Assembly: GCA_036426205.1 (NCBI GenBank)
Contig: CM071570.1
Location: 146,594,166 to 146,658,165 of the forward strand
Direction: 5' to 3'
Length of the DNA stretch: 64,000 nucleotides
From: Ascaphus truei
Taxonomy: Eukaryota; Chordata; Amphibia; Anura; Ascaphidae
The notes under the pieces were generated by a model. That model saw only the letters and a list, made by a program, of their open reading frames with translations. It was not told where the DNA came from and made no database searches. Position 1 is the stretch's first letter. Every line of letters starts with the position of its first letter. Below, in pieces: positions 46,563 to 57,775 of this stretch. The position numbers and the translations under genes are program-made.

Positions 46563-47344
46563 TGGGGTTGGTTAACTGGGTATGCAAAGAAGCTAAAGGA
46601 TGGGGTTTACCATACTGAGTTAAGTTATGGTGAGTAAAAAAAAGTGACAAAAACCCTCCACAGCAAAGTAAATATGCAAATGTACAGTAAATACAACTGT
46701 ATGCTCATTTGCATGTCTTAGGCAGGTCTGCAACCCCGCCTTTCACCATTATCACCCAGCACACAGCACTTCCACTGCAGCAAGGGATTCTGGGAAATGA
46801 CATGCAAATGAGCACACAGTGCCACTTAAGGTCGAAACAGCTGTCTGTGGGTGGGTTTTCTGGGTATGCACCTTAACCCTGGCTGTGCTCAAAGCTGTGA
46901 CATGCAGCAAGCTTAAGCCTATAGGGAACCATGTTAAAAATGGTTTTTGAAGCAAAAAGTGGCACTGTTTGCTCATTTGCATGTCATTTCTCAGAATCCA
47001 TTGCTGCAGTGGAAGTGCTGTGTGCTGGGTGATAATGTGAAAGGCGGGGTTGCAGACCTGCCTAAGACATGCAAATGAGCATACGGTTGTATTTATATTT
47101 GCATATTTGCTTTGCTGTGGAGGGTTTTTGTCACTTTTTTTACTCATCATAACTTAACTCAGTATATAAGTAGTATATATACTTTTTTTACTCATCATAA
47201 CTTAACTCAGTATATAAGTAGTATATATATATATATACAGCTAAACCCCGTTATAACGCGGGTCTCGGGGTCCACCCCGAGACCACCGCGTTACTAACGG
47301 GGTCGCGAGAAAAAAAAATGGCCGCCGCGCTTTAGCGCATATTC

Positions 47345-47690
47345 ATCCCGCGGGACAGGAGATGGGAGCGGGCATGTCCCTCCGCTCCCCGCTTCCCCCT
47401 GTCACAAGGGAACAGGCGCGGGGGCAGGACGATGGGAGCGGGGATGTCCCTCCTGTCTCCCGCTTCCCCTGTACACGAGGCAGGCCGCGGGGCAAGGATG
47501 ATGGGAGCGGGGATGTCCCTCCTGTCCCCGCTTCCCCCTGTCACCGTGTGACAGGCCGCGGGGCAGGAGATGGGAGCGGGGATGTCCCTCCTGTCCCCGC
47601 TTCCCCCTGTCACCGCGTGACAGCCCGCGGGGCAGGAGATGAGAGCGGGGATGTCCCTCAGGTCGCCGCTTACCTCAGATCCCGCTGCCT
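47345..47690. repeat. 69-bp GC-rich minisatellite, about 5 units
   Basis: GATGTCCCTC recurs at 47373 (as CATGTCCCTC), 47443, 47512, 47581 and 47650, a period of 69-70 bp. Units are GGGAGCGGGGATGTCCCTCC followed by CGCTTCCCCCTGTCAC-type sequence. Confidence 0.92.
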
Positions 47691-47830
47691 GCATGGAGGT
47701 GGTAGCGGGGGGTTTCTTCTCCCCACCGCTGTCCCTGGCGCTCCCGCTGCCTGCGCGGGAGTAGGGGGGGGAGCGGGTGGTGGTGCTGGTCGCGGCCTTT
47801 CCTGTGCTCCGACCCCACCCCCCGTCTGTG

Positions 47831-48240
47831 TAGAGTGAGAGAGTGTGTGTGTGTATGTATATATGGGAGAGAAAGTGTGTGTGTGTGTGTATATGGGTGT
47901 GTGTATGTGGGTGTGAGTGTGTGTAAGTGTCTGAGTGTGTGTGTAAGTGTGTGTAAGAGTGTGTGAGTGTCTGTGAGTGTCTAAGTGTGTCTAAGTGTGT
48001 GTAAGTGTGTGTAAGTGTGTGTAAGTGTGTGTAAGTGTGTGTGAGTGTCTGTGAGTGTGTAAGTGTGTGTAAGTGTGTGTAAGTGTGTGTAAGTGTGTGT
48101 AAGTGTGTGTAAGTGTGTGTGAGTGTCTGTGAGTGTGTAAGTGTGTGTAAGTGTGTGTAAGTGTGTGTAAGTGTGTGTAAGTGTGTGTGAGTGTGTGTGC
48201 GGTGTGCGTGGGTTAGAGTGTGGGGAAGGGTGATGTGAGT
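47831..48240. repeat. GTGTGTAAGT decamer array
   Basis: Dozens of copies of a 10-bp GTGTGTAAGT unit with GAGTGTCT variants. The His/Thr-rich minus ORFs are artefacts. Confidence 0.93.
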
Positions 48241-48329
48241 GTGTGTGTGTGTAGTGGTGTGGCAAGTTGAGAGCAATGAGGAGTGTGTGTGTAGTGACAG
48301 TGTGTGTGCAAGTTGTGTCAGTGTGTGCA

Positions 48330-49025
48330 GTGTGAGCAATGAGCAGTGGTGTGCGAGTGGTGCAGAGTGTGTGTGCAGTGTGTCTCAAATGAGCAGTGTG
48401 TGTGTGCAGTGTGTCAGTGTGTGCAGTGTGAGCAATGAGCGTGTGTGGGCAGTGTGCAGTGTGTGTGATAGTGTGCCAATGTGCAGTGTGTGTGCAGTGT
48501 GTCCAATGAGCAGTGTGTGTGTGCAGTGTGCAGGTGTGTGCAGTGTGTCAGTGTGTGCGAGTGTGAGCAAATGAGCAGTGTGTGTGTGGGTGCAGTGTGT
48601 GTGCAGTTGTGTCCAATGAGCAGTGTGTGTGCAGTGTGCAGTGTGTGTGGCAGTGTGTCCAATGAGAGGTGTGTGCAGTGTGCAGTGTGTGTGCGTGGTC
48701 AGGTGTGCAGTGTGAGCAATGAGCAGTGTGTGTGCAGTGTGCAGTGTGTGTGCAAGTGTGTCAATGAGCAGCGTGTGTGTGCAGTGTGCAGTGTGTGTGC
48801 AGTGTGTCCAATGAGCAGTGTGTGTGCAGTGTGCAGGTGTGTGAGTGTGTCAGTGTGTGCAGTGTGAGCAATGAGCAGTGTGTGTGCAGTGTGCAGTTGT
48901 GTGTGTCAGTGTGTCAGTGTGGCAATGAGCAGTGTGTGTGCAGTGGCAGTGTGGTGCAGGTGGCAGTGTGGAATGAGCAGTGTGTGTGCAGTGGTGGTGC
49001 GTGTGTGCAGTGTGTGCAGTGTGCA
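48330..49025. repeat. 45-65-bp minisatellite with AATGAGCAGTGTGTG core
   Basis: AATGAGC recurs about 13 times between 48336 and 48971 at 44-70-bp spacing, separated by TGTGTGCAGTGTGCAG sequence. Cys/Val-rich plus-strand ORFs are translations of the array. Confidence 0.9.
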
Positions 49026-49149
49026 AAAAAAAATGAAAAAAAAAAAAACTTTTTTTTTTAAATTTTTTTTTTTTTTTAAAACGGGAGCCGGGAAAACCGC
49101 GTTATAAACCGAATCGCGGTATAACGAGGCGCGTATACCGGGTTAGCTG

Positions 49150-49151
<2 letters not shown>

Positions 49152-49192
<41 letters not shown>
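49152..49192. repeat. (TA)n microsatellite
   Basis: Uninterrupted TA run between two mobile-element ends. Confidence 0.95.
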
Positions 49193-49196
<4 letters not shown>

Positions 49197-49202
49197 AAAT
49201 CA

Positions 49203-49380
49203 AAAAATAAATAGATGATACTGTTCTGTGGCTAACGAAATGTTTTTTTTTGTGCGAGCTTTCAGATACTGATCTCTTCATATGTAACATCGCCGGAAGA
49301 AGAGATCAGGTAATCTCAAAAGCTCGAACAAATAAAAGCATTTCGTTAGCAACAGAACGGGTATCATCTATTTATTTTTG
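49203..49380. repeat. Fold-back of a PLE-type terminus
   Basis: The left arm (ATAGATGATACTGTTCTGTG ... GATCTCTTC) and right arm (GAAGAAGAGATCAGG ... ACGGGTATCATCTATTTATT) are inverted copies of about 78 bp. The sequence type (AGCTCG..CAAATAAAAGCATTTCGTTAGC) recurs at 52550 and 59290. Confidence 0.82.
49292..49326 (+). ncRNA. Hammerhead-like motif 8
   Basis: CCGGAAGAA, stem GAGAT/ATCTC with a 6-nt loop, then AAAAGCTCG, followed by AATAAAAGC. Confidence 0.35.
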
Positions 49381-49439
49381 GATTATTGAAGCTCGGCAAC
49401 ACGGTACTGACACCTCTACATGGATAAATTATATATACC

Positions 49440-50087
49440 GTAGATATATCGAGATATATATATAATATATGATAGTAAGATAGATATAATCCAAACCGTA
49501 TATGTAGTAACATATATAGATAGATTATATATAGAAGAGAGAGAGGAGAGAAGAGTAGACGTAGATGAGATAGAGAGATAGATAGAGATAGAGAGAGGAA
49601 AAGAGCGAAAGAGGAAAAAGAATAAGAGAATAAAAGATACTAATAAGAAAAACGATTGTTTTTTATGATAATTAGTATAAAAAAATTGTGAAATCTGGAA
49701 AAAATGATTATAACTATATATTATATTATATATATATATATATATAGATATAGATATGTATATAACAACATTAAGCATAGACATGTAAGGAAAACAGACT
49801 CAAAAATAGAAGAAGGTAAATAAAATAAAAATATGTGTGTACATTCCTGTAAAAAGTGCATACACACATGTAGTGCATATATAATCATCACATGCGGGGA
49901 CACAAGTATTCATATATAAACAATAAAGTAAACAAAGATATATAAAAATGTGGACATACACATAAATAACTCAAAACTTCATAAAAATGAGTCTGATGGA
50001 TCTAAACAATATGGAACAGGGGAGGAAAAAAAGGGGGGGAGGGGGAAGGAAAGAGTGGGCAGTCAACTAGGAAGGAGAACTTGGACA
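49440..50087. other. No gene; AT-rich and purine-rich
   Basis: ATATAGATA-type simple sequence at 49440-49600 and 49720-49760 and a purine-rich patch at 49535-49640. Probably the 3' flank of the antisense PLE fragment. Confidence 0.4.
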
Positions 50088-50468
50088 CTAGACAATGGTA
50101 CTAGTGTCCAAATTCTCATTCAAACCTCCGGGTGTGAGGCTATTAAGCCTGAAAATCCAGTAGGTTTCCCTAAGAGAGAGCAATTTGACCCTATCTCCCG
50201 CTAAAACAGATGATGGAATATGTTCCAGACCCATGACTCTCAAACCATCAGTAGATTTATTATGGCAAAGGAGACAATGTCTTGACAAACTATGGTTAGT
50301 CATACCGTTCAAGACATTTCTCCTATGCTCTAAAAATCTAGTGCAGAGGGGACGTGTGGTGTGGCCTACATACTGTAGGCCGCAAGCACAATGAATAAGG
50401 TATATTACAAAAGTGGTTTGGCAATTAATTAAATTAAGAATTAAAAGTTCCATACACTGCCAAACCAT
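50088..50468 (-). pseudogene. PLE GIY-YIG nuclease fragment (antisense)
   Basis: The minus-strand frame contains TTFVIYLIHCACGLQYVGHT and RFLEHRRNVLNG, then LRVMGLEHIPSSVLAGDRVK and LRETYWIFRLNSLTPGGLNE. These are the nuclease core and the C-terminal block seen in the PLE at 40142-40450. Only this last domain survives. It faces, 5' end to 5' end, the similar fragment starting at about 50454 on the plus strand. Confidence 0.88.
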
Positions 50469-50800
50469 CCATGTGGTCTATGTCTTGTCCTGTTCTTGCA
50501 ATTTCTAATACGTTGGATGTACAAAACGATCCCTTTGTCTTAGATTTTTGGAACATACTGTAGATGTGCCATTATCAAAGGTAATTTAAACCATAGTGTT
50601 CCACGTCACTTTTCTAGTGTACATTCAAAGGACTCTGCATGTCTTAAGATTATAGGGATCGAGAGTATCTCTAGCTCTAAACTGGGAGGAGATCGATTCA
50701 AGAGCCTATACATTCGTGAATCCTACTGGATTTACCAGTTAGGTACATTTGTACGTCAAGGATTAAACAAATGGATTGATACTAGCATACTTGTTTAATC
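50454..50800 (+). pseudogene. PLE GIY-YIG nuclease fragment (sense)
   Basis: This is not an open ORF, but the plus strand reads CQTIHVVYVLSCSCNF, a stop, then YVGCTKRSLCLRFLEHTVDV. That is the same GIY-YIG core, followed in shifted frames by a diverged LGGDRFKSLYIRESYWIYQL-like block to about 50800. The two nuclease fragments are head to head and diverged from each other, so they derive from different elements or an old inverted insertion. Confidence 0.7.
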
Positions 50801-52359
50801 TAGTATCCCTGTCCCATGGGATTAGGGCATATTTGTTGCTCTGATCTAAACTTTAGTTTGCTATCACATTATCTTGACAATCAGCATTTTCAATAGATAG
50901 ATATTTCTACATAATACACTATCCTATAGGTTCTATTGTTGTTTTTTTCAATCTCCACCATCCACCTCAAAATATACACCATTTTATTATATTTCATTAC
51001 ATTTCATATAATTTATTTATTTATATCTCTCACTTTTATGATTCCTATTCTTACCCATATGAATACTTTTTACTCTTGACACATGTAAATCTGTTTTGCT
51101 CTTATCAGGATTGTTGTTCAATTATTGTATTTTAGTTGAATATGTTGCAGGCTGCATAGATAATTTCCATTCTGTTAATAGGAATGGTTATTTATATTGG
51201 ACGTATGGTTAAACCAGTTCTCAACATCCTTACAAGCCATCGGTTGCATCCTGCATATATTCCCCTTTCTTTTAATATGATTTTATTATTATTATTTATT
51301 TATACTGTTGGTCACTTACAGTCCTGCATAGACTCAGTATGATATGCATTTACATCTGACACTGTAGATGATCTTATGTTTAGTCATTCACCATTTATTA
51401 TTGAATGTTTAAAGGCTAATTGTATGACTGGACTGGTTGAACATATCACAACATGATTGGCTGAAGATTCTCTGTCATTGCCAGAATCAATCTGGCAATA
51501 TCATCAGACAGTTATATAAAGACAGGGAAGCAAGCAGCCAATCATCCCTTGAAGAAGTCACTCAGTGACGAAACGCGTCGGACGTCGTGACGCATGATGC
51601 ACTGACATCAGCGGCTCATCAGGAACTTGTGTGTAGGAGCCTGCAGCAACAGCGTGAGGTTTGGAGCTGATCTTCTGCGGGTCATATTGAGAGGAGAGAG
51701 GGTATTTGCGCTACTTTGACGGATAGCGCTGTTACAACGGAAGGTGTTTCCATCATTACCTATGTGGAGAGATCTCTTCTTCCCCTCTCCCGGTCTGGCA
51801 GTTATCTCCATTTGATAAGTATCAGCTTCTTATCGATACTCCATTGCACACTCTCTGCATAACATCTCTGGCTGCAGTTCCCCTCCTTGGTTCCTGAAGG
51901 CTCACAGATTGTCTCCTATGAATGTTTTTTTACACATTGGAGTGAGTGCATGTCCTGGCGGCCTCTCTTGTTGTTTTATAATAAATTTGAATTTTTATAC
52001 AGTACAGTATTATGCTATGGAGCTGGCACTTCTTCTCCTTTTTCTTAGATTTTAATGATCTGGCTAGATCATTATAGAAGCCTGCCTACTCCATACTGTG
52101 ACTGAAACATTTACATCTGGACTTTGATTTCATTTTTTTTTATCTGGACTTCAAGTTTGTTCTATATTTTTATATTTGGACACTTAACAATTAAGGTTTA
52201 ATATTCCTTTTTCCTTTTTTAGTTCAATTTTATTGTGGTTATTTATATTTAATATTTTCTCTCATCATTTTCACATTATATCACAATTTTTTAATCACTT
52301 TTACCTATAGAACTCACTTATACACACACTGCTAGCACTACTTTTTGTTTGTTTTTGTG

Positions 52360-52370
<11 letters not shown>
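50801..52370 (+). other. Non-coding 3' part of the sense PLE, with motif 9
   Basis: No ORF. It continues from the PLE nuclease into a region with the hammerhead-like motif at 51545-51584 and AATAAATTTG near 51980, the expected order for a PLE 3' end. Boundary unknown. Confidence 0.45.
51545..51584 (+). ncRNA. Hammerhead-like motif 9
   Basis: CCCTTGAAGAA, stem GTCAC/GTGAC around TCA, then GAAACGCGTCGG. One of the cleanest stems of the set. Located 750 bp past a PLE nuclease in the same orientation. Confidence 0.45.

Positions 52371-52408
<38 letters not shown>
52367..52408. repeat. (AC)n/(TA)n microsatellite
   Basis: TATATACACACAC run of about 40 bp, with a second (TA)n at 52439-52460. Confidence 0.93.
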
Positions 52409-52410
<2 letters not shown>

Positions 52411-52464
52411 TTATATATTATATACACATATATACATGATATATATATATATATATATATTTTA

Positions 52465-52995
52465 GAGGTATCAGTACCGTGTTAGCCGAGCTTCAATAAT
52501 CAAAAATAATAGATGATACCGTTCTGTGGCTAACGAATGCTTTATTTTGTGCGAGCTTTCGAGATACACTGATCTCTCTTCCTCGGCGATGTTACAATGA
52601 ATGAAGCAAAGGTTACTTAAAAAACAGTGTCTCTTGGAATGTTATCTGTGCTGTTCCTTCCCCCGGTGTGGATGAGACTCACCCATTCCAAACTCAAACT
52701 CACCCATTCCACGGATGAAGTACATTTCCTAGACACCACCATACGATTAAAAGAACAACCAACTACAGACCTCTGTATACGCAAACCTACAGACAGAGCC
52801 AGCTATTTGAGGGACAACAGTCTTCACCCACACACACAACATGCACCCATCTACAGTCAAGCCATACGATACAACCGGATATGCTCCGACACAGCAGACA
52901 GAGACCAGCGGATTAAAGCTTGAGATCAGACTAATAAACCGGGGATATAACCACAGAATGTAGACCAGCAAATTCACAAAGCCACAGAATACCAA
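52465..52995 (+). pseudogene. PLE terminus and RT fragment
   Basis: 52465-52600 is a PLE-type terminus (AGCTTCAATAATCAAAAATA, GATGATACCGTTCTGTGGC, TAACGAATGCTTTATTTTG) in inverted orientation. After about 60 bp an ORF carries the PLE RT C-terminal block: STDEVHFLDTTIRLKEQ, DLCIRKPTDRASYLRDN, SQAIRYNRICSDTADRDQ. Truncated at both ends and out of frame downstream. Confidence 0.82.
52550..52587 (-). ncRNA. Hammerhead-like motif 10
   Basis: Minus strand: GAGGAAGA, stem GAGAT/ATCTC with loop CAGTGT, then GAAAGCTCGC. Nearly identical to motif 11. Confidence 0.4.
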
Positions 52996-53189
52996 ATGTA
53001 TCTTCTTGAATACAAACAGAAGGAGACAAGCGACGTGTCAAACATCCCTCCAAATAAATTAGGGAGAGATGCCTGTGCTGAAAAAGAAGCACACCTGCTA
53101 ATGGCTATGTATAATATATATTTCACTGAGTCACATCTCACACATCTTAAAAGGCTAACCATAACAACTATACTGTGTTGCCTAAGGTC

Positions 53190-53400
53190 CCAAGTGGGGG
53201 AGAGTTTGAGAGAAGAGAAGGGGTGTAAGAAAAGGAGTGAGAGAAGGGACATGTGGGAGATTGAGAGAGGAGGAAGGTGGGGTAGTGATAGGTAGGGGTG
53301 GTGGGGGAGTAAGAGATGGGACAGTGAAAAACAGATGGGAGAGAGAGAGAAATAGAGGGGAGTGAAAGAAAAAAGGTGTGAAAGAGAGGAGGGACTTGCA
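53190..53400. repeat. Polypurine tract
   Basis: GAGAGAAGAGAAGG-type sequence with few pyrimidines on the plus strand, the mirror in composition of 14462-14812. ORFs in it are artefacts. Confidence 0.85.
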
Positions 53401-54812
53401 AGGCCACTGACACTGTGGTGGGGGGCTGGTGCAAACTCTAGTCCTGGGACCAAGGAAAGTGAAAGTGTAAGGGTTCCAGTCCAGGCTTTGGCTGGAACCT
53501 GCCCTTACCTGCCCTTACCTGGCTGCTATGGAATCTTGGTTGCTGGCAAGCCTCCTCCTGAACTTTGTTATTGGCTGCACCTGTTCAAGGGCTTAAATAG
53601 CAGCCAGTGACTTTCAGTCCCTGCCTGAGCATTGTATACGTTTCCATGTCTTCCTGGCCACCTTTTGTTCTGGTTTCTGAACCTTCCTTGTTCATCAGCC
53701 ATCCCTGTTTCTGAGCCTTCCCCGTGGCTTGCCTGTCCCCATGGCTTCCCTGTTCCGGAGGCTATCCTGTTGCTGTGGCTAGCCTGTTCCGGAGGCTAAT
53801 AATTTTCCTTTATGTACTTAATTGTAAATACACATTTTCTCTATTAGTGTAGGTGGCTAACACCACCTCTTTCCAATTAATGTGATCAACTTCATTAAGG
53901 TGGAGTGCATGATATAACGGGGATCCTTTCTCTTTCCTAACAATATATTTTATCCCCAGATGCACCCCCAGGGTTTAGCTGAAGCAGAAGCCACTTGTTT
54001 CTCTCTTATACATATCCTGCTTTTAAGATGGATTTACTGCTCACTGATAAGTCCTTCCCTGGTTTCATGGCATCCCCCTCAAAGACAAATGTACCCCTCT
54101 TTGATTTCTCTGCAGAGCTTGATGTACCCTTTCCTATTTCCTGTGCTCTCACTGTGGGGATGGGTGTACCATTTTCTGATTGCCCTTCAGTGACTGGTGC
54201 TTCCTCTTGGAATTCTGGGGGCCCAGCGGCAGAGAAAAGTTTCCTGCACATTGGTCCTCTTCCATGGCCTGGTGTATCTACGGCAGATTCCAAGTCTCCC
54301 ATGTCAAAGACAAGTTTACTGCCCACAGATACCCTGGTCTCTGTATTGATGCATTCCCAAGTCCATCTGCCCTGGAGGGGGGGTGGTAGCCTCTTGCTGA
54401 TGGCCAGTCCCACAGCAGAATATACAGTAGTTGCCTTAGATAGCATTAGAGGTATAGAGTTTTAGGGTCATTGGTTATGCACAGGTTGTAATACCTGATC
54501 CCAAGCAACGTAGGGGACAGAAGCCATGCAACATTAACTCAGTTTCAAGTTGGAAGCAGGACCCCCACAGCGTTAATTCTACTAGGCCAGCAAGTTTTAT
54601 AGAGCTGCCCAGAGAAGACCAAAAGAGAAGCAGTCTCTCTCTGTATCTTTCCAAGCAGCATTTAAAGGACCAATTCCTGTGCTTTCGATCATTATTTTTA
54701 CAATACGCGGGGAAGCTACTTTGCATTGTATTCATACTAGAACTATTTCTGTACTAGCTTCTAATATTAATATATCACATATTATAGCATTCACTATTTC
54801 ACTCCTGAACTA
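53401..54812. other. No clear gene; possible unnamed repeats
   Basis: A TG-starting segment TGTAAGGGTTCCAG at 53468 with a TTAAATAGC box near 53595 resembles an LTR start, but no partner end was found. The ORF at 53995-54465 and the antisense ORF 54006-54446 overlap and resemble nothing known. Confidence 0.3.
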
Positions 54813-54910
54813 CAGCTGAACCCCATTATAACGCGGTCCTCGGGGTCCACAGAATGAGATCACGTTATAACCTGGAACAAGAAGAAAAAAAATGGCCTCC
54901 GCGATCAAGC
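54813..54910. mobile_element. Left end of a second TA-type DNA transposon
   Basis: CAGCTGAACCCCATTATAAC after TA, then GGTCCTCGGGGTCCAC and AAAAAAATGGCC, closely follows the left end and first 100 bp of the element at 47238. No right end seen downstream, so this copy is partial. Confidence 0.7.
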
Positions 54911-57290
54911 CGTACCCGGAGCTGGGTGCAGGGGATCCGACACCATGGGTCAGCCATGGGGGTGGGGGGGGGTGGTATACTCTGTAAACTCCTCTGTATA
55001 CCTGGCTGCTAACCCCTTCTCTGCCCAAGGGGCCAGCAGTGCATTGCAGAGTGGGGGGGGGGGGGTTGCTTTGCTGTGCAAACTCCTCTGTATTCTTGGC
55101 TGCTAACCCCTTCTCTGCCCGAGGGGCCAGGTGATGCCTGGCTTTTTCCTTTCACAAATTGCTGCCTATAACCTTACTTCGGCAATATTGGTGAGGTCAG
55201 CAGCTGCTGGATAACTTAACTCTTACACTGCCCTGATTAATGGGCAGTGTCAATTGCTACCTTGTTATCCTAGAGACCTGTCCTGTCAGGATGAGGGGCT
55301 GCAAAAACAGCAGTCTGTGAGGTTTCCCCATGGTCCTAAAACCCACTTATTAGAAGCAGCATAGGAAGATCACTGTACATGTAGTTCTCCCTCTGTTATT
55401 AAAGTTTGTGCCACCTTATTAACCAAATACAATTATACCTCAGTTCTGACCAGTCTTTTTTTCTCTAGAAGTCTAAGTGATATCTTTAACAGAGGATGTA
55501 TAAACAATATAAATCAATATTCATGGTGATATTCAAAATGGATCCTTAGTTTAAACGGAGCAAATCCAGAAGTGGTATGAAATTATCAGGTGAAGCACTT
55601 AAGATGAACACCAAAAAAAATAGAAAGATATTGAATCCATGACTCTCAACCGGTGAGACCCTATGAGAACAGCATTGAAGGGCAAAGTTTGACTCCATGA
55701 CATCCCCGGTTGGTAGATACCATTTTTATCTATTATGGTGAATTTGGAAGGACACTGTGTTTAAACAAAACTCAGCCCCTTTTGAGGGACTGCAAGGTTT
55801 GACAAGGAGAGTGTATATTTATTTCTCCAAAAAATTGGTAGTATGATCTGAACTGCTGGTGGTTGCTACTGTGGTTTGTGTGATGTCACTGACTTCCAAA
55901 TCCCTCTGGGATGCCAAGCTGATAGTCGTTAAAGGTCTAGGATATCTAGCTTTAGGTTATCTGTATTGTGATTTCCTGATTGAATCTGTCATCCCCTGCA
56001 ACCACCTTTACATCTTTTGTTCCTCTAGTTCCGTATTACTTTTGTGAAATTGAAGCCAATAGTTATTTTATATGTTTACTAACTTATTGTTCAAGTCTCA
56101 CAAGCCACACGTCAAAAGTCTGTGAGCTATCAGCTTGAAGTGTACCTAGGTGTTTCTTCTAAAATTGATATAACTCAGCATTACAAGTGGATAATTTGAT
56201 CATTTATCTTCCACTTCCTCTACCGCCAACAAGTTTAAATTGATGGAAAATTTATTGAACACCCCACTCCATTTCCTACAAAACGCTGGGTTACTGTGGC
56301 CTATGATGGATATTTTTTTTATGCTAAAACCTCTAGGGATTGTTCTCTCCTTATGATATGTTGAAAGAGTCGATACATGCAGAAATAAGTCTATTTCACG
56401 CTTCTTCATGCATAAAAGTTAATTATAGACTTCATTAGGTTTATGAGTACTTAGTGTATCTTTGAATTAATCCATCAATAATATCTTACAGGCATCCAAA
56501 TCAGAATAAGACACGATCTCATCCCACTTGGGACTGTTGCCTGTTGACTCTGCAAAGTTCTCAATACTTCAACACAGAGTACATAAAGAAGTCCCTTTGT
56601 TTAAAAAAAAAAACACACACAAAAACAAGGGCAATAACCCTTTGGGCAAAAATAACAGCATCCAAACAAAGTCTTTTATGAGGGAGAGAGGGAGTAGCAG
56701 CCTCACTAAAACTCGAGGGAATACAGCCAACGAGAGAAATCATATAGAAATAATCTGAAGGCACGCATAACATGGCTAAATTATGTAAATGAAGAGCGGT
56801 CACTGATCACAATTTTTTTTTTATTATTCTTAAATTATAAATAAAGAAAGCGCTATCTGATGGAAAAAAAGGGCAACATTTATTGAATATGTGTCCCACT
56901 TTGGACCTTTCTTAAGACCAACTTGAGCCTACACAAAAGTCCTCCATTTATGCCTCAGTGTCCAAAAAAGCAAGATCGTGATGTATGTGAAGGTAATTTC
57001 AAAAATTCAGTGATGTCAGTAAATGGCCACGGTGTCAGTGCTTATAAAACATTACTACATTTCTAACAGTGTAGCTGCCAGGGTTAACCCAAATGGATAT
57101 CCCTGGGGTGAGTACACAATTATGCTTTAATAGGGTGAAATGCATTCTCCCTTGACAGAGGGGAAGAAGATTTATAACACCTGATATTAAATAAATATAA
57201 GATAATATTAGTCAAATGGATAGAGGATACAGAAGAGTCCATGCAGGGGACAGGATCCTGGATATAGCTGAAGAGGATCTGACTTGTTTT
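54911..57290. other. No gene seen
   Basis: CTCCTCTGTAT..TGGCTGCTAACCCC is present twice (about 54990 and 55085), a short tandem duplication. Otherwise AT-rich without a recognisable ORF. Confidence 0.4.
56886..56918 (-). ncRNA. Hammerhead-like motif 12 (weak)
   Basis: Minus strand: CTTAAGAAA, imperfect stem GGTCC/GGGAC, then ACATATTC and AATAAATG. The GAAA box is lost, but the order of motif and AATAAA is kept. Confidence 0.25.
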
Positions 57291-57299
57291 AGACAATAT

Positions 57300-57474
57300 T
57301 ATACGTGTTCCCCCTCCCCACTCCCCCCCACCCTACCCCCTGTTAGGTACTTTTTTTGTTATGTTTTGTTTATTATTAAGTGAATGTGTTAAAAGATCAT
57401 ACTTAAACAACGTGCTATGGAATTTTTGTATGTTGTGCCAAAAGTCAATAAAAACTTTAAGCAAAAAAAAAAAA
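57300..57474 (+). mobile_element. L1-type LINE 3' end with poly(A)
   Basis: A C-rich stretch, then TGTGCCAAAAGTCAATAAAA and ACTTTAAGC with an A13 tail. Same design as the 3' end of the L1/Tx1 copy at 62200-62277 (TAATAAAAACTTTTGG plus poly(A)). 5' extent unclear. Confidence 0.6.
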
Positions 57475-57775
57475 ACATTCTTTTAGGAAAAGTGCAATAG
57501 TTAAAAACAAAAGGAGCTTCACAGAGCTGCTACAAAATATATTCATTGTCAACATTGTAGTTGTAACAATAATGCTAGTTAGGAACACAATTATAACAAA
57601 ACTGAGTTGATTAAAGTAACAGTCATGTAGCAGATGCAGTACCAGCACATACAGATTCATAAGACTGGAGCCTCTGATGACAGCACAGTTGCAACAATAA
57701 AGGGTGAGTAAAGTCCTTTTTTTTAGGCCAGTGAAATTACAATTCATATTGACAAAGCTTTGCAACTAGATAGAG

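Larger units (their letters stand above)
45568..47230. repeat. Large fold-back repeat, split by the U2-headed insertion
   Basis: Arms 46612-46827 and 46957-47165 (about 210 bp each) are inverted copies of each other around a 129-bp spacer. A further copy of the spacer and inner arm lies at 45568-45749. The arms contain repeated ATGCAAAT octamers (for example 46802) and the sequence GGGATTCTGGGAAATGACAT. A 46-bp unit ending in ACTCAGTATATAAGTAG is tandemly doubled at about 47135-47225. The family looks like an inverted-repeat transposon or dimerised SINE. No coding potential. Confidence 0.8.
47238..49149. mobile_element. TA-flanked DNA transposon with minisatellite interior
   Basis: The left end CAGCTAAACCCCGTTATAAC and the right end in reverse complement CAGCTAACCCGGTATACGCG, followed by CGTTATAC.GCG, are terminal inverted repeats next to TA dinucleotides (47236-47237 and 49150-49151). 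CAG-starting ends with TA duplication fit the Tc/mariner (Tigger-like) group. The 1.9-kb interior is almost entirely tandem repeats and has no transposase. A related left end is at 54813. Confidence 0.8.

Noticed and set aside
47332..49061. 335-codon His/Thr-rich ORF and several Cys-rich ORFs
   Set aside because: Translations of the minisatellite arrays inside the TA-flanked transposon.
53995..54465. 156-codon ORF with 146-codon antisense ORF
   Set aside because: No recognisable domain, both strands open, no supporting context.
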